Shown: piece after piece, positions 6,188 to 13,143 of the stretch
Layout: each line of letters begins with the position of its first letter
Numbering within the stretch: position 1 is the stretch's first letter
Assembly: GCA_018623875.1 (NCBI GenBank)
Contig: JAAZUZ010000033.1
Span: forward strand, 1-13,442
From: Synechococcus sp. HW_metabat.21
Lineage (GTDB): Bacteria > Cyanobacteriota > Cyanobacteriia > PCC-6307 > Cyanobiaceae
Reading direction: 5' to 3'
Length of the DNA: 13,442 nucleotides
Notes under the pieces: generated by a model
Database searches by the model: none
Seen by the model: the letters and a program-made list of their open reading frames with translations, nothing else
What the model was told of the DNA's origin: nothing
Program-made: the position numbers and the translations under genes

Positions 6188-7630
6188 CTAGGCCCTGTCA
6201 TCGGCGGGGTTCACCCCCAGGGCTGCCACCAGGGCTTCGGCCACACTTCCCGCCTCGTGCAGCTGCAGGTCCAGCCCAGCAGCCAGCCGTCCCAAGCCTG
6301 AGCCCTTAGGGACCACGGCCCGGTTGAAGCCCAAACGCGCCGCCTCCTGCAGGCGTTGCTCCAGCTGACCAACGGGCCGTAACTGGCCTCCCAGGCCGAG
6401 TTCCCCCACCAGGACCGTCCCCGGCGGCAGGGTCAGATCGCGGTAGCTCGCCACGACGGCGGCCGCGACCCCCAAATCCGCGGCGGGCTCCTCCACGTCC
6501 AAGCCGCCCGCCACCGCCAAATAGCAATCGAAGCGGGACAGGGGAAGGCCGAGGTGCTTCTCGAGCACCGCCAGGATTTGGTGCAGGCGGTTGGTGCCGA
6601 TACCGGTCGCGGTGCGCCGGGGGCTGGCGTAGCTCGTGGTGCTGACCAGGGATTGGAGCTCGACCACCAGCGGGCGCGTGCCTTCGCAGGCGACGATCGT
6701 CGCGGTTCCTGCGCTGGGTTCGTCGCTACCCAAGAACAGCTCGCTGGGGTTGAGCACCTGGGCCAGGCCCTGGCCGCGCATCTCAAAAACTCCCAATTCA
6801 TGGGTCGCGCCAAAGCGGTTCTTGACCGCCCGCAGCAGGCGGTGACTGGCGAAGCGATCCCCCTCAAAGGTCAGCACCGCATCCACCAGGTGCTCGAGCA
6901 CCTTCGGTCCGGCCAGCATTCCTTCCTTGGTGACATGGCCCACCAGGAGTAGTGCCGTGTTCTGGCGCTTGGCGATCCGTGCCAACGCGGCGGCACATTC
7001 CCGCACTTGGGCCACTGAGCCCGGGGCACTGCCCAATTCCCCGTCATGGAGCGCCTGGATGCTGTCGATCACGGCGACGGCAGGCCGCAGGGCCTCCAGC
7101 TCCTGCAGCACCAACTCCAAATCGGTTTCGGCCAGGAGCTGCAGCCCCGAGGCACCCTCTGGGGGTGGCGGCACCTCGCCTTGCTCCTCCGCCAAGCGGC
7201 GCCAGCGCAGCTTCACCTGCTGGGCTGATTCCTCCGCGCTGACATACAAAACGGAATGGCGCGCCGCCATCGCCTGGGCGCTCTGCAGCAGCAAGGTGCT
7301 CTTGCCGATACCGGGATCCCCCCCGAGCAGCACCAACGAACCCGGCACCAAACCGCCACCAAGAACGCGGTCAAATTCGCCGTAACCACTGCCCAGGCGC
7401 TGCAGGGGGCGGTCACCCACCGCGGCGATTGGCTCCGAGCGGCGGGGGGCCGCGGGAATCTCGGTTTCAGCATCGGCCACCGCCACGGGACGGCGGCGGC
7501 GGTTATCGCTGGAGGGGGTGGATTGCTCCACCAAGCTGTTCCAACTGCCGCAGCTCGAGCAGCGTCCAAAAAACTGCCGGGTTTGGGCTCCGCAGCTCTG
7601 GCAGACGTAGGTGCTGGTGGTGCGAGCCAA
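6188..7630 (-). CDS. radA: DNA repair/recombination protein RadA (Sms)
   Basis: The protein is 480 residues. An N-terminal zinc finger has C10, C13, C24 and C27. The RecA-like ATPase follows: Walker A GDPGIGKST at 104-112, Walker B VAVIDS at 185-190, and the RadA-specific KNRFG at 270-274. The C-terminal Lon-protease-like domain includes GELGLGGQLRPV (409-420). RadA drives branch migration during homologous recombination and fork repair. The start is TTG 7630, the only usual start codon I could find before the zinc finger; no Shine-Dalgarno is evident. It is divergent from rpaB and convergent with ycf3. Confidence 0.95.
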   Translation of the reverse strand: MARTTSTYVCQSCGAQTRQFFGRCSSCGSWNSLVEQSTPSSDNRRRRPVAVADAETEIPAAPRRSEPIAAVGDRPLQRLGSGYGEFDRVLGGGLVPGSLVLLGGDPGIGKSTLLLQSAQAMAARHSVLYVSAEESAQQVKLRWRRLAEEQGEVPPPPEGASGLQLLAETDLELVLQELEALRPAVAVIDSIQALHDGELGSAPGSVAQVRECAAALARIAKRQNTALLLVGHVTKEGMLAGPKVLEHLVDAVLTFEGDRFASHRLLRAVKNRFGATHELGVFEMRGQGLAQVLNPSELFLGSDEPSAGTATIVACEGTRPLVVELQSLVSTTSYASPRRTATGIGTNRLHQILAVLEKHLGLPLSRFDCYLAVAGGLDVEEPAADLGVAAAVVASYRDLTLPPGTVLVGELGLGGQLRPVGQLEQRLQEAARLGFNRAVVPKGSGLGRLAAGLDLQLHEAGSVAEALVAALGVNPADDRA

Positions 7631-7733
7631 AGCGCTGGAGGCGGCGGGGGGATGAAGAAGGTGTATGACGAAAGGTGGGATTCGTCGAACCTGAACCCCG
7701 AAAGACCTCTTCAGTAGGTCTAATCACTTAGCA
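7631..7733. promoter_or_regulatory. Divergent control region between radA and rpaB
   Basis: About 100 bases lie between the two starts. They contain the inverted repeat at 7703-7721 close to rpaB. TCTAAT at 7719-7724 could be a poor -10, but no matching -35 is convincing. I saw no HLR1-type direct repeat that would indicate classical RpaB autoregulation. Confidence 0.45.
7703..7721. repeat. 6-bp inverted repeat just upstream of rpaB
   Basis: AGACCT (7703-7708) and AGGTCT (7716-7721) are perfect inverted copies with a seven-base spacer. The element ends 12 bases before ATG 7734. It could be an operator or a leader hairpin. A repeat this short may also be chance. Confidence 0.4.
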
Positions 7734-8504
7734 ATGGCCACCCAGACTGGCGCAATGACGGCCTCCTCCGCTCCAGCCAAGGAAACGATTCTGGTCGTGG
7801 ACGACGAGGCCAGCATCCGCCGCATCCTGGAGACGCGGCTGTCGATGATCGGCTACACGGTGGTCACCGCCTGCGACGGCCAGGAAGCCCTCGAAGCCTT
7901 TCGGAACAGCCCCCCCGATCTGGTGGTGCTCGACGTGATGATGCCGAAGCTCGATGGCTACGGCGTCTGCCAGGAACTCCGCAAGGAGTCCGATGTGCCC
8001 ATCGTGATGCTCACCGCCCTCGGCGATGTGGCCGACCGGATCACGGGCCTTGAGCTCGGGGCCGACGACTACGTGGTCAAGCCCTTCAGCCCGAAGGAAC
8101 TCGAGGCCCGCATTCGTTGCGTGCTGCGCCGCATCGGCAAGGAAGGAGCCGCCGGCATTCCGAACTCGGGCCTCATCCAGATCAATGACATCCGGATCGA
8201 CACCAACAAGCGGCAGGTCTTCCGCGGTGATGAGCGGATTCGCCTGACCGGCATGGAATTCAGCCTGCTGGAACTCCTGGTGGGCCGCAGCGGGGAACCC
8301 TTCAGCCGCGGCGAAATCCTCAAGGAGGTCTGGGGCTACACCCCCGAGCGCCATGTGGATACCCGGGTGGTGGATGTTCATATCTCCCGGTTGCGCTCCA
8401 AACTGGAAGATGATCCGGCGAACCCCGAGCTGATCCTCACGGCTCGCGGCACCGGTTATCTGTTCCAACGCATCGTTGAAGCCGTTGCCCCAGAATCCAA
8501 CTGA
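7734..8504 (+). CDS. rpaB: RpaB (Ycf27), OmpR-family response regulator (light/redox stress)
   Basis: The reading gives 256 residues from ATG 7734, or 249 from ATG 7755, whose product MTASSAPAKETILVV resembles the family N-terminus better; neither has a clear ribosome site. The receiver domain has D23/D24, phospho-acceptor D67 in VVLDVMMPKLDGYG, T94 and K116. The winged-helix domain spans about 148-246 with VDVHISRLRSKLEDD and ILTARGTGYLF, diagnostic of RpaB/Ycf27. RpaB is the partner of the kinase NblS (Hik33) and represses or activates high-light and photosystem genes through HLR1 sites. The 3' end overlaps any of the likely plsX starts, so rpaB seems to head the lipid operon. Confidence 0.95.
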   Translation: MATQTGAMTASSAPAKETILVVDDEASIRRILETRLSMIGYTVVTACDGQEALEAFRNSPPDLVVLDVMMPKLDGYGVCQELRKESDVPIVMLTALGDVADRITGLELGADDYVVKPFSPKELEARIRCVLRRIGKEGAAGIPNSGLIQINDIRIDTNKRQVFRGDERIRLTGMEFSLLELLVGRSGEPFSRGEILKEVWGYTPERHVDTRVVDVHISRLRSKLEDDPANPELILTARGTGYLFQRIVEAVAPESN

Positions 8505-9837
8505 CGCGACTGGCCCCGGCGCTTCGAGCCGCCGGAACCGCCCGAAGGCCATTCGGCGTTTGGTGATTTGGTATCGGCGCAACGCGGCCGTCACCACCCT
8601 GGTTGATTCGGCCTCAGCCGCGGGGACCGCCGCAGGCTCAATGGCTGGTTCCGTCGTCAGCACGGCTGGAACCGCCGCTGGAGCAGCGGGTGCCGCGGCC
8701 AATACGGTGCTGCAACCGCTGGTGGTGGATCCCCTGCGCCGTCTCCAACAAGGGGTCGGCGGCGTCGATGGCGAGGCCATCAACGATGCCGATCGCCTCT
8801 GGGTGGCGGTCGATGGCATGGGCGGCGACTACGCCCCAGGCCCGATCCTTGAAGGCTGCCTGCGGGCCGTGCGCCTGCTGCCGGTGCGGGTGAAGTTTGT
8901 GGCCGAAACCGCCGCCGTGGAGGCGGCCGTTGCCGAACTCGAGCTGGGCGAGGAACTCCGTGAAGCGCAACAACAGGGGCTGATTGAACTCGTGCCCAGT
9001 GGCCCCTCGGTGGGCATGAACGAGGAAGCCACGGTGGTGCGCAAGAAGCGCGACGCCAGCATCAACATGGCCATGGACCTGGTGAAGGCCGGGGAGGCCA
9101 CGGCCATCTACTCCGCCGGCAATTCAGGTGCCGTCATGGCCTCAGCGATCTTCCGCTTGGGCCGCCTCAAAGGCATTGATCGCCCCGCCATTGGCGCCCT
9201 CTTCCCCACCAAAGATCCCGCGCAGCAGGTTCTGGTGCTGGATGTCGGCGCCAACATGGATGCCAAGCCCAGCTATCTGCACCAGTGGGCGCTGCTGGGG
9301 AACATCTACAGCCGCGATGTCCTGCAGGTCCAAGAGCCCCGCATTGGACTGCTGAACATCGGCGAGGAGGAGTGCAAGGGGAATGACCAAGCCCTCAAGA
9401 CCTACCCGCTGATGGCCGCGGAAACCCGCTTCCGTTTTGCGGGCAACTGCGAAGGCCGCGATGTCCTGTCCGGCGACTTCGATGTGGTGGTCTGCGATGG
9501 CTTCACCGGCAACGTGCTGCTGAAGTTCCTCGAGAGCGTCGGCAGTGTCCTGCTGGATGTCCTCAAGGCCGAACTCCCCCGCGGTCGTCGCGGCAAGGTC
9601 GGCTCCGCCTTCCTCATGAGCAACCTGCGGCGGATCAAGAAGCGCCTGGACCACGCTGAGCACGGCGGGGCCCTGCTCCTCGGGGTCAATGGGGTCTGCG
9701 TGATCGGCCACGGCAGCAGCAAAGCCCTGTCTGTGGTCAGCGCTCTGCGCATCGCCCATTCCGCCGCGAACCACGGCGTGATGGAGGACCTGCACCGTCT
9801 GAGCGAAGCCGAAAACGAGACCGTCGCCTGTGGTTGA
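8476..9837 (+). CDS. plsX: Phosphate acyltransferase PlsX with long N-terminal extension
   Basis: PlsX converts acyl-ACP to acyl-phosphate, the donor for the first acylation of glycerol-3-phosphate. The normal domain begins at WVAVDGMGGDYAPG (residue 109 on) and continues through GNSGAVMASA, FPTKDP, DVGANMD, GEEECKGND and DGFTGNVLLK; this part matches the usual family length. Before it lie about 109 extra residues: a basic stretch with RRLVIWYRR (27-35), then an Ala/Gly/Ser/Thr-rich stretch (about 45-78) and QPLVVDPLRRLQ. The start is uncertain. TTG 8476 and TTG 8485 overlap rpaB by 29 and 20 bases; ATG 8641 or GTG 8803 would shorten the extension or remove it. I recall similar extensions in picocyanobacterial PlsX, so the long form is preferred. 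Confidence 0.88.
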   Translation: MKPLPQNPTDATGPGASSRRNRPKAIRRLVIWYRRNAAVTTLVDSASAAGTAAGSMAGSVVSTAGTAAGAAGAAANTVLQPLVVDPLRRLQQGVGGVDGEAINDADRLWVAVDGMGGDYAPGPILEGCLRAVRLLPVRVKFVAETAAVEAAVAELELGEELREAQQQGLIELVPSGPSVGMNEEATVVRKKRDASINMAMDLVKAGEATAIYSAGNSGAVMASAIFRLGRLKGIDRPAIGALFPTKDPAQQVLVLDVGANMDAKPSYLHQWALLGNIYSRDVLQVQEPRIGLLNIGEEECKGNDQALKTYPLMAAETRFRFAGNCEGRDVLSGDFDVVVCDGFTGNVLLKFLESVGSVLLDVLKAELPRGRRGKVGSAFLMSNLRRIKKRLDHAEHGGALLLGVNGVCVIGHGSSKALSVVSALRIAHSAANHGVMEDLHRLSEAENETVACG

Positions 9838-9866
9838 CTGACCCCCACCGTCTCGGGCCAGGCCAT

Positions 9867-10886
9867 ATGACCAGCGCTGCCAAAGCCCCCTTCGGCATGG
9901 CCCTGGTGGGGTGTGGCAGCGCGGTGCCGGTCAACCGGGTGAGCAACGAGCAGCTCAGCACCCGAGTCGACACAAGCGACGAGTGGATTCGCACCCGCAC
10001 CGGCATTGGCGCCCGGCGGATCTGCAACGCCGACGAACCCCTGACCGTGATCGCGACCCGAGCGGCCGAGGCCGCCCTGGAGCACGCGGGATGGAAGCCC
10101 GAGGATCTGGACTTGATCCTGATGGCCACCTCGAGTCCCGACGACCTCTTCGGCACCGCCCCCAGGGTGCAAGGGGCCCTCGGTGCCAAACAGGCGGTGG
10201 CCTTTGACCTGACCGCCGCCTGCAGCGGTTTCCTCTTCGCCCTGATCACCGCTGGTCAGTACCTACGGAGCGGCGCCATGCGCCGGGCCCTCGTCATCGG
10301 TGCCGATCAACTCAGCCGCTGGGTGGATTGGGACGACCGCACCACCTGCGTCCTCTTTGGTGATGCCGCGGCCGCCGTGGCGGTCGAAGCCTGCCCCGCC
10401 GAAGAAGACGGCCTACTGGGCTTCCGGATGCGCTCCGACGGCAGCCGCAATGGTTGCCTGACCCTCGCCCAAACCGAGACCCACCATCCAGTGCTCGACG
10501 GCGTCACGGCCCAACAAGGGGGGTTTGAGCCCCTGCGCATGAATGGCCAGGAGGTCTACAAGTTCGCCGTGCGCGAAGTTCCCGCCGTCCTCAAGGAGCT
10601 GCTGGAAACCACCGGCACGGACGCCGAACAACTCAATTGGCTGCTGTTGCACCAGGCCAACCAACGCATCCTCGATGCGGTGGCCGATCGCTTCAAGATT
10701 CCCCATGAGCGGGTCTTGAGCAATCTGAGCAACTACGGCAACACCTCTGCGGCCACCATTCCCTTGATGCTGGATGAGGCGGTCAAGGACGGCCGTGTTC
10801 AACCCGGAGACCTGATTGCCAGCAGTGGCTTTGGCGCCGGATTGAGCTGGGGCGGTGCCCTGCTGCGCTGGAAGGGCCCCGCGTAG
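9867..10886 (+). CDS. fabH: 3-oxoacyl-ACP synthase III (FabH)
   Basis: FabH condenses acetyl-CoA with malonyl-ACP to begin each fatty acid. The product is 339 residues with the full catalytic triad: C119 in TAACSGF, H262 in LLHQANQRI and N292 in NYGNTSAA. DTSDEWIRTRTGI (35-47) is the family N-terminal block, and GFGAGLSWGGALLRW closes the protein. ATG 9867 is chosen, 29 bases after plsX. A TTG at 9834 overlapping the plsX stop as TTGA would add 11 residues and cannot be excluded. fabD follows after 28 bases. Confidence 0.96.
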   Translation: MTSAAKAPFGMALVGCGSAVPVNRVSNEQLSTRVDTSDEWIRTRTGIGARRICNADEPLTVIATRAAEAALEHAGWKPEDLDLILMATSSPDDLFGTAPRVQGALGAKQAVAFDLTAACSGFLFALITAGQYLRSGAMRRALVIGADQLSRWVDWDDRTTCVLFGDAAAAVAVEACPAEEDGLLGFRMRSDGSRNGCLTLAQTETHHPVLDGVTAQQGGFEPLRMNGQEVYKFAVREVPAVLKELLETTGTDAEQLNWLLLHQANQRILDAVADRFKIPHERVLSNLSNYGNTSAATIPLMLDEAVKDGRVQPGDLIASSGFGAGLSWGGALLRWKGPA

Positions 10887-10914
10887 GCTCCCCCGATCAC
10901 TTCAACGCGCGGCC

Positions 10915-11805
10915 ATGGGTAACGCCTGGGTTTTCCCTGGACAGGGTTCTCAGAAGGTGGGCATGGCTGCCGGGGTACTGGATCTCCCCGGTGCCAAGGC
11001 TCGCTTTGAAGCCGCCTCAAACCTGCTGGGCCGCGACCTGCTCGCGATCTGCAATGGCGAGGCCGAGGGTGACCTCAGCGAGCTGAACGACACCCGCAAC
11101 ACCCAGCCAGCCCTCTTTGTGGTGGAGAGCCTGCTGGTGGATGGCCTGAAGGCCCAGGGCCGTAGCGCCAATCTGGTGGCGGGCCACAGCCTCGGAGAAC
11201 TGGTGGCCCTCTACGCCGCCGGGGTGTTCGATGCCGAGACGGGCATCCAGCTGATGAAGACCCGCAGCGAGCTCATGGCGGCCGCCGGCGGCGGTGCGAT
11301 GACCGCCGTCATGGGCTTTGACCGCAGCGAACTCGAAGCGCTGGTGAATGCCACCGACGGCGTGGTGATCGCCAACGACAACAGCAGTGCCCAGGTGGTC
11401 CTCTCCGGCAGCCCGGACGCGGTCGGCACTGTGAGCAGCCAGCTCAAGTGCAAGCGGGCCATCCCCCTGGCGGTGAGCGGAGCCTTCCACTCCCCCTTCA
11501 TGGCGGAAGCCGCCGCCGCCTTCGCCACCACCCTGGAGGGGGTGAGCTTTGCCGACGCCGCCATCCCCGTGCTGAGCAACACCGACCCCACCCCGGAAAC
11601 CAGCGGCGCGGCCCTCAAAGAACGCCTGCGCAGCCAGATGACCACGGGCGTGCGCTGGCGCGAAACCATGGAAGCAATGACGGCCGCGGGCATCAGCACC
11701 GCCGTGGAGATCGGTCCGGGCAACGTCCTCAGTGGCCTGATCAAGCGCAGCACCGAAGGCATCAGCAACGCGCAGGTCGCAACCGCTGCTGACCTGGGGC
11801 TGTGA
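10915..11805 (+). CDS. fabD: Malonyl-CoA:ACP transacylase (FabD)
   Basis: FabD moves malonyl from CoA to acyl carrier protein, supplying FabH and the elongation cycle. The 296-residue product starts MGNAWVFPGQGSQ, with the oxyanion-hole GQGSQ (9-13), nucleophile S92 in GHSLGE, substrate-binding R117 and catalytic H192 in AFHSPFM. EIGPGNVLSGL is at 265-275. The frame is open 20 codons further upstream, but homology starts at ATG 10915. Its stop overlaps the plsC start as GTGA, so the two are probably translationally coupled. Confidence 0.96.
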   Translation: MGNAWVFPGQGSQKVGMAAGVLDLPGAKARFEAASNLLGRDLLAICNGEAEGDLSELNDTRNTQPALFVVESLLVDGLKAQGRSANLVAGHSLGELVALYAAGVFDAETGIQLMKTRSELMAAAGGGAMTAVMGFDRSELEALVNATDGVVIANDNSSAQVVLSGSPDAVGTVSSQLKCKRAIPLAVSGAFHSPFMAEAAAAFATTLEGVSFADAAIPVLSNTDPTPETSGAALKERLRSQMTTGVRWRETMEAMTAAGISTAVEIGPGNVLSGLIKRSTEGISNAQVATAADLGL

Positions 11806-12554
11806 ACCGCCCCGTCAAAGCCGTCAAACGCGTTCTGCGGCGCCGCAAACCCGCCGAACCACCGGCCCTGATCAGCACGCCGCGGCCGAGCCTCACCTAC
11901 CGCCTGGTGAGCTACCTGCTGGTCTTCCCGATCTACCGGCTGCTCTTCCGGGGCCGCACCGCCGGCAACGGCAATGTGCCCATGGAAGGGGCCCTTGTGG
12001 TGGTGGCCAACCACGGCTCCCATCTAGATCCACCACTCCTGGGCCATGCCCTGGGGCGCCCCGTGGCCTTCATGGCCAAGGCGGAACTGTTCAAGATCCC
12101 GCTGCTTGGTCCGATCATCCGCGCCTGCGGCGCCTACCCGGTCTCCCGCGGTGCCAGTGACCGCGAAGCCATCCGCGTCGCCACCGATCGCCTCGATCAG
12201 GGCTGGGCCACCGGGGTCTTCATCGATGGCACCCGCCAGGTGGATGGTCGCGTAAACAATCCCCAGGCGGGCGCCGCCCTGCTCGCCGCCCGCGCTGGCG
12301 TTCCCCTGCTGCCCGTCGCCATCATCAACAGCCACAGGGCCCTGGGGACCGGCTCCCGCAGCGCGCGACTCGTGCCAGTGCACATCCGCATTGGAACGCC
12401 GATCCCGCCCCCGGCCTCACGCAAACGGGCGGATCTCGATCAAGCCACCGCGGCCTGCCAAACGCAAATCAACGCCCTACTCGATCAGGGCTTGATCAAC
12501 GGCCCCGCACTTCCTCCAGCAGCGGACCAAAACGCTCTGCCGCCCAGTCCCTGA
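11802..12554 (+). CDS. plsC: 1-acyl-sn-glycerol-3-phosphate acyltransferase (PlsC family)
   Basis: This 250-residue protein should acylate lysophosphatidic acid to phosphatidic acid at the membrane. A basic N-terminus (KRVLRRRK) and a hydrophobic segment (about 33-49) are followed by NHGSHLD, which keeps the catalytic HX4D pair H71/D76. The second motif is IDGTR at 141-145, where the usual sequence is EGTR, so Asp replaces Glu. VPLLPVAI at 167-174 is the fourth motif. The start is GTG 11802, overlapping the fabD stop by four bases. The last 20 or so residues are Pro/Ala-rich, and their coding region overlaps the convergent DUF218 gene by 59 bases. It completes a plsX-fabH-fabD-plsC lipid cluster. 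Confidence 0.9.
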   Translation: MNRPVKAVKRVLRRRKPAEPPALISTPRPSLTYRLVSYLLVFPIYRLLFRGRTAGNGNVPMEGALVVVANHGSHLDPPLLGHALGRPVAFMAKAELFKIPLLGPIIRACGAYPVSRGASDREAIRVATDRLDQGWATGVFIDGTRQVDGRVNNPQAGAALLAARAGVPLLPVAIINSHRALGTGSRSARLVPVHIRIGTPIPPPASRKRADLDQATAACQTQINALLDQGLINGPALPPAADQNALPPSP

Positions 12555-13143
12555 GGTCCCGGCCGCTCACCACCCAGAGGGCAGCCCGCAGTCCATCCCC
12601 CCAGACCTTGCGCCAGTCCTCAGGGAAGCAGCGGTTGCCGCAGGGCACCGCCAGGGGGGTCAGACCAATCCCGCGGCTACCGGCCACGACCCGGCCGATC
12701 ATGAGGGCCCGGTCCATGTGATCGCTGCTGGTGACCAGCAGCACGTGGCGGATGTTGGCCCGCTTGAGGTCATCCACGACCGAAGTGAAGTTGCTCAGGG
12801 TGTCCGTGGCGCGGTAGTCGAGCAGCACCCGGCTGTCGTCGAGGCCCCGTCCGCGGAACAACCAATGGGCGTACTCCGGGTTGCTGCCACCGCTGACGAT
12901 CACGGGCAGTCCATCGCGCTGGGCGACCTCCGCTCCGACCCGCTCCCGCTCCACATCGCCGCCAAGCACAAACACCAACTGCGGTGGCGGCAGGGACGGG
13001 AACCAAAAAGAACGGCTGCTCCACGCCAGCGCGAGCAACCCCACCAGAACCAGAACGCGCCGGATTCCGCCGCGGCGACGCGGGAGCTGGCGCCGGCGCT
13101 TGCGGCGGGGTCGCGTCGCCGTTGGGCGTTGGGCTTGGGTCAT
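12496..13143 (-). CDS. DUF218/YdcF-SanA-like membrane-anchored protein
   Basis: The 215-residue protein begins with a very basic segment (residues 11-29, many Arg/Lys) and a hydrophobic helix (about 29-41), suggesting a single membrane anchor with the domain outside the cytoplasm. The domain shows the DUF218 landmarks VLGGD (59-63), VSGGS (83-87), a TDTLSNF block (113-119) and VTSSDHMDRA (137-146). Family members such as SanA and ElyC affect the cell envelope; the biochemical role is unsettled and I assign none. ATG 13143 overlaps the stop of the upstream gene as ATGA, so the two form an operon. Its last 59 coding bases overlap plsC on the other strand. Confidence 0.82.
   Translation of the reverse strand: MTQAQRPTATRPRRKRRRQLPRRRGGIRRVLVLVGLLALAWSSRSFWFPSLPPPQLVFVLGGDVERERVGAEVAQRDGLPVIVSGGSNPEYAHWLFRGRGLDDSRVLLDYRATDTLSNFTSVVDDLKRANIRHVLLVTSSDHMDRALMIGRVVAGSRGIGLTPLAVPCGNRCFPEDWRKVWGDGLRAALWVVSGRDLRDWAAERFGPLLEEVRGR

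Noticed and set aside
7728..8819. Long minus-strand open frame (363 codons) opposite rpaB and the start of plsX
   Set aside because: No domain motif; it mirrors the codon bias of rpaB, which is unambiguous.
10855..10914. Upstream start for fabD inside fabH
   Set aside because: The extra residues are Arg/Pro-rich shadow sequence, and FabD homology begins exactly at ATG 10915.
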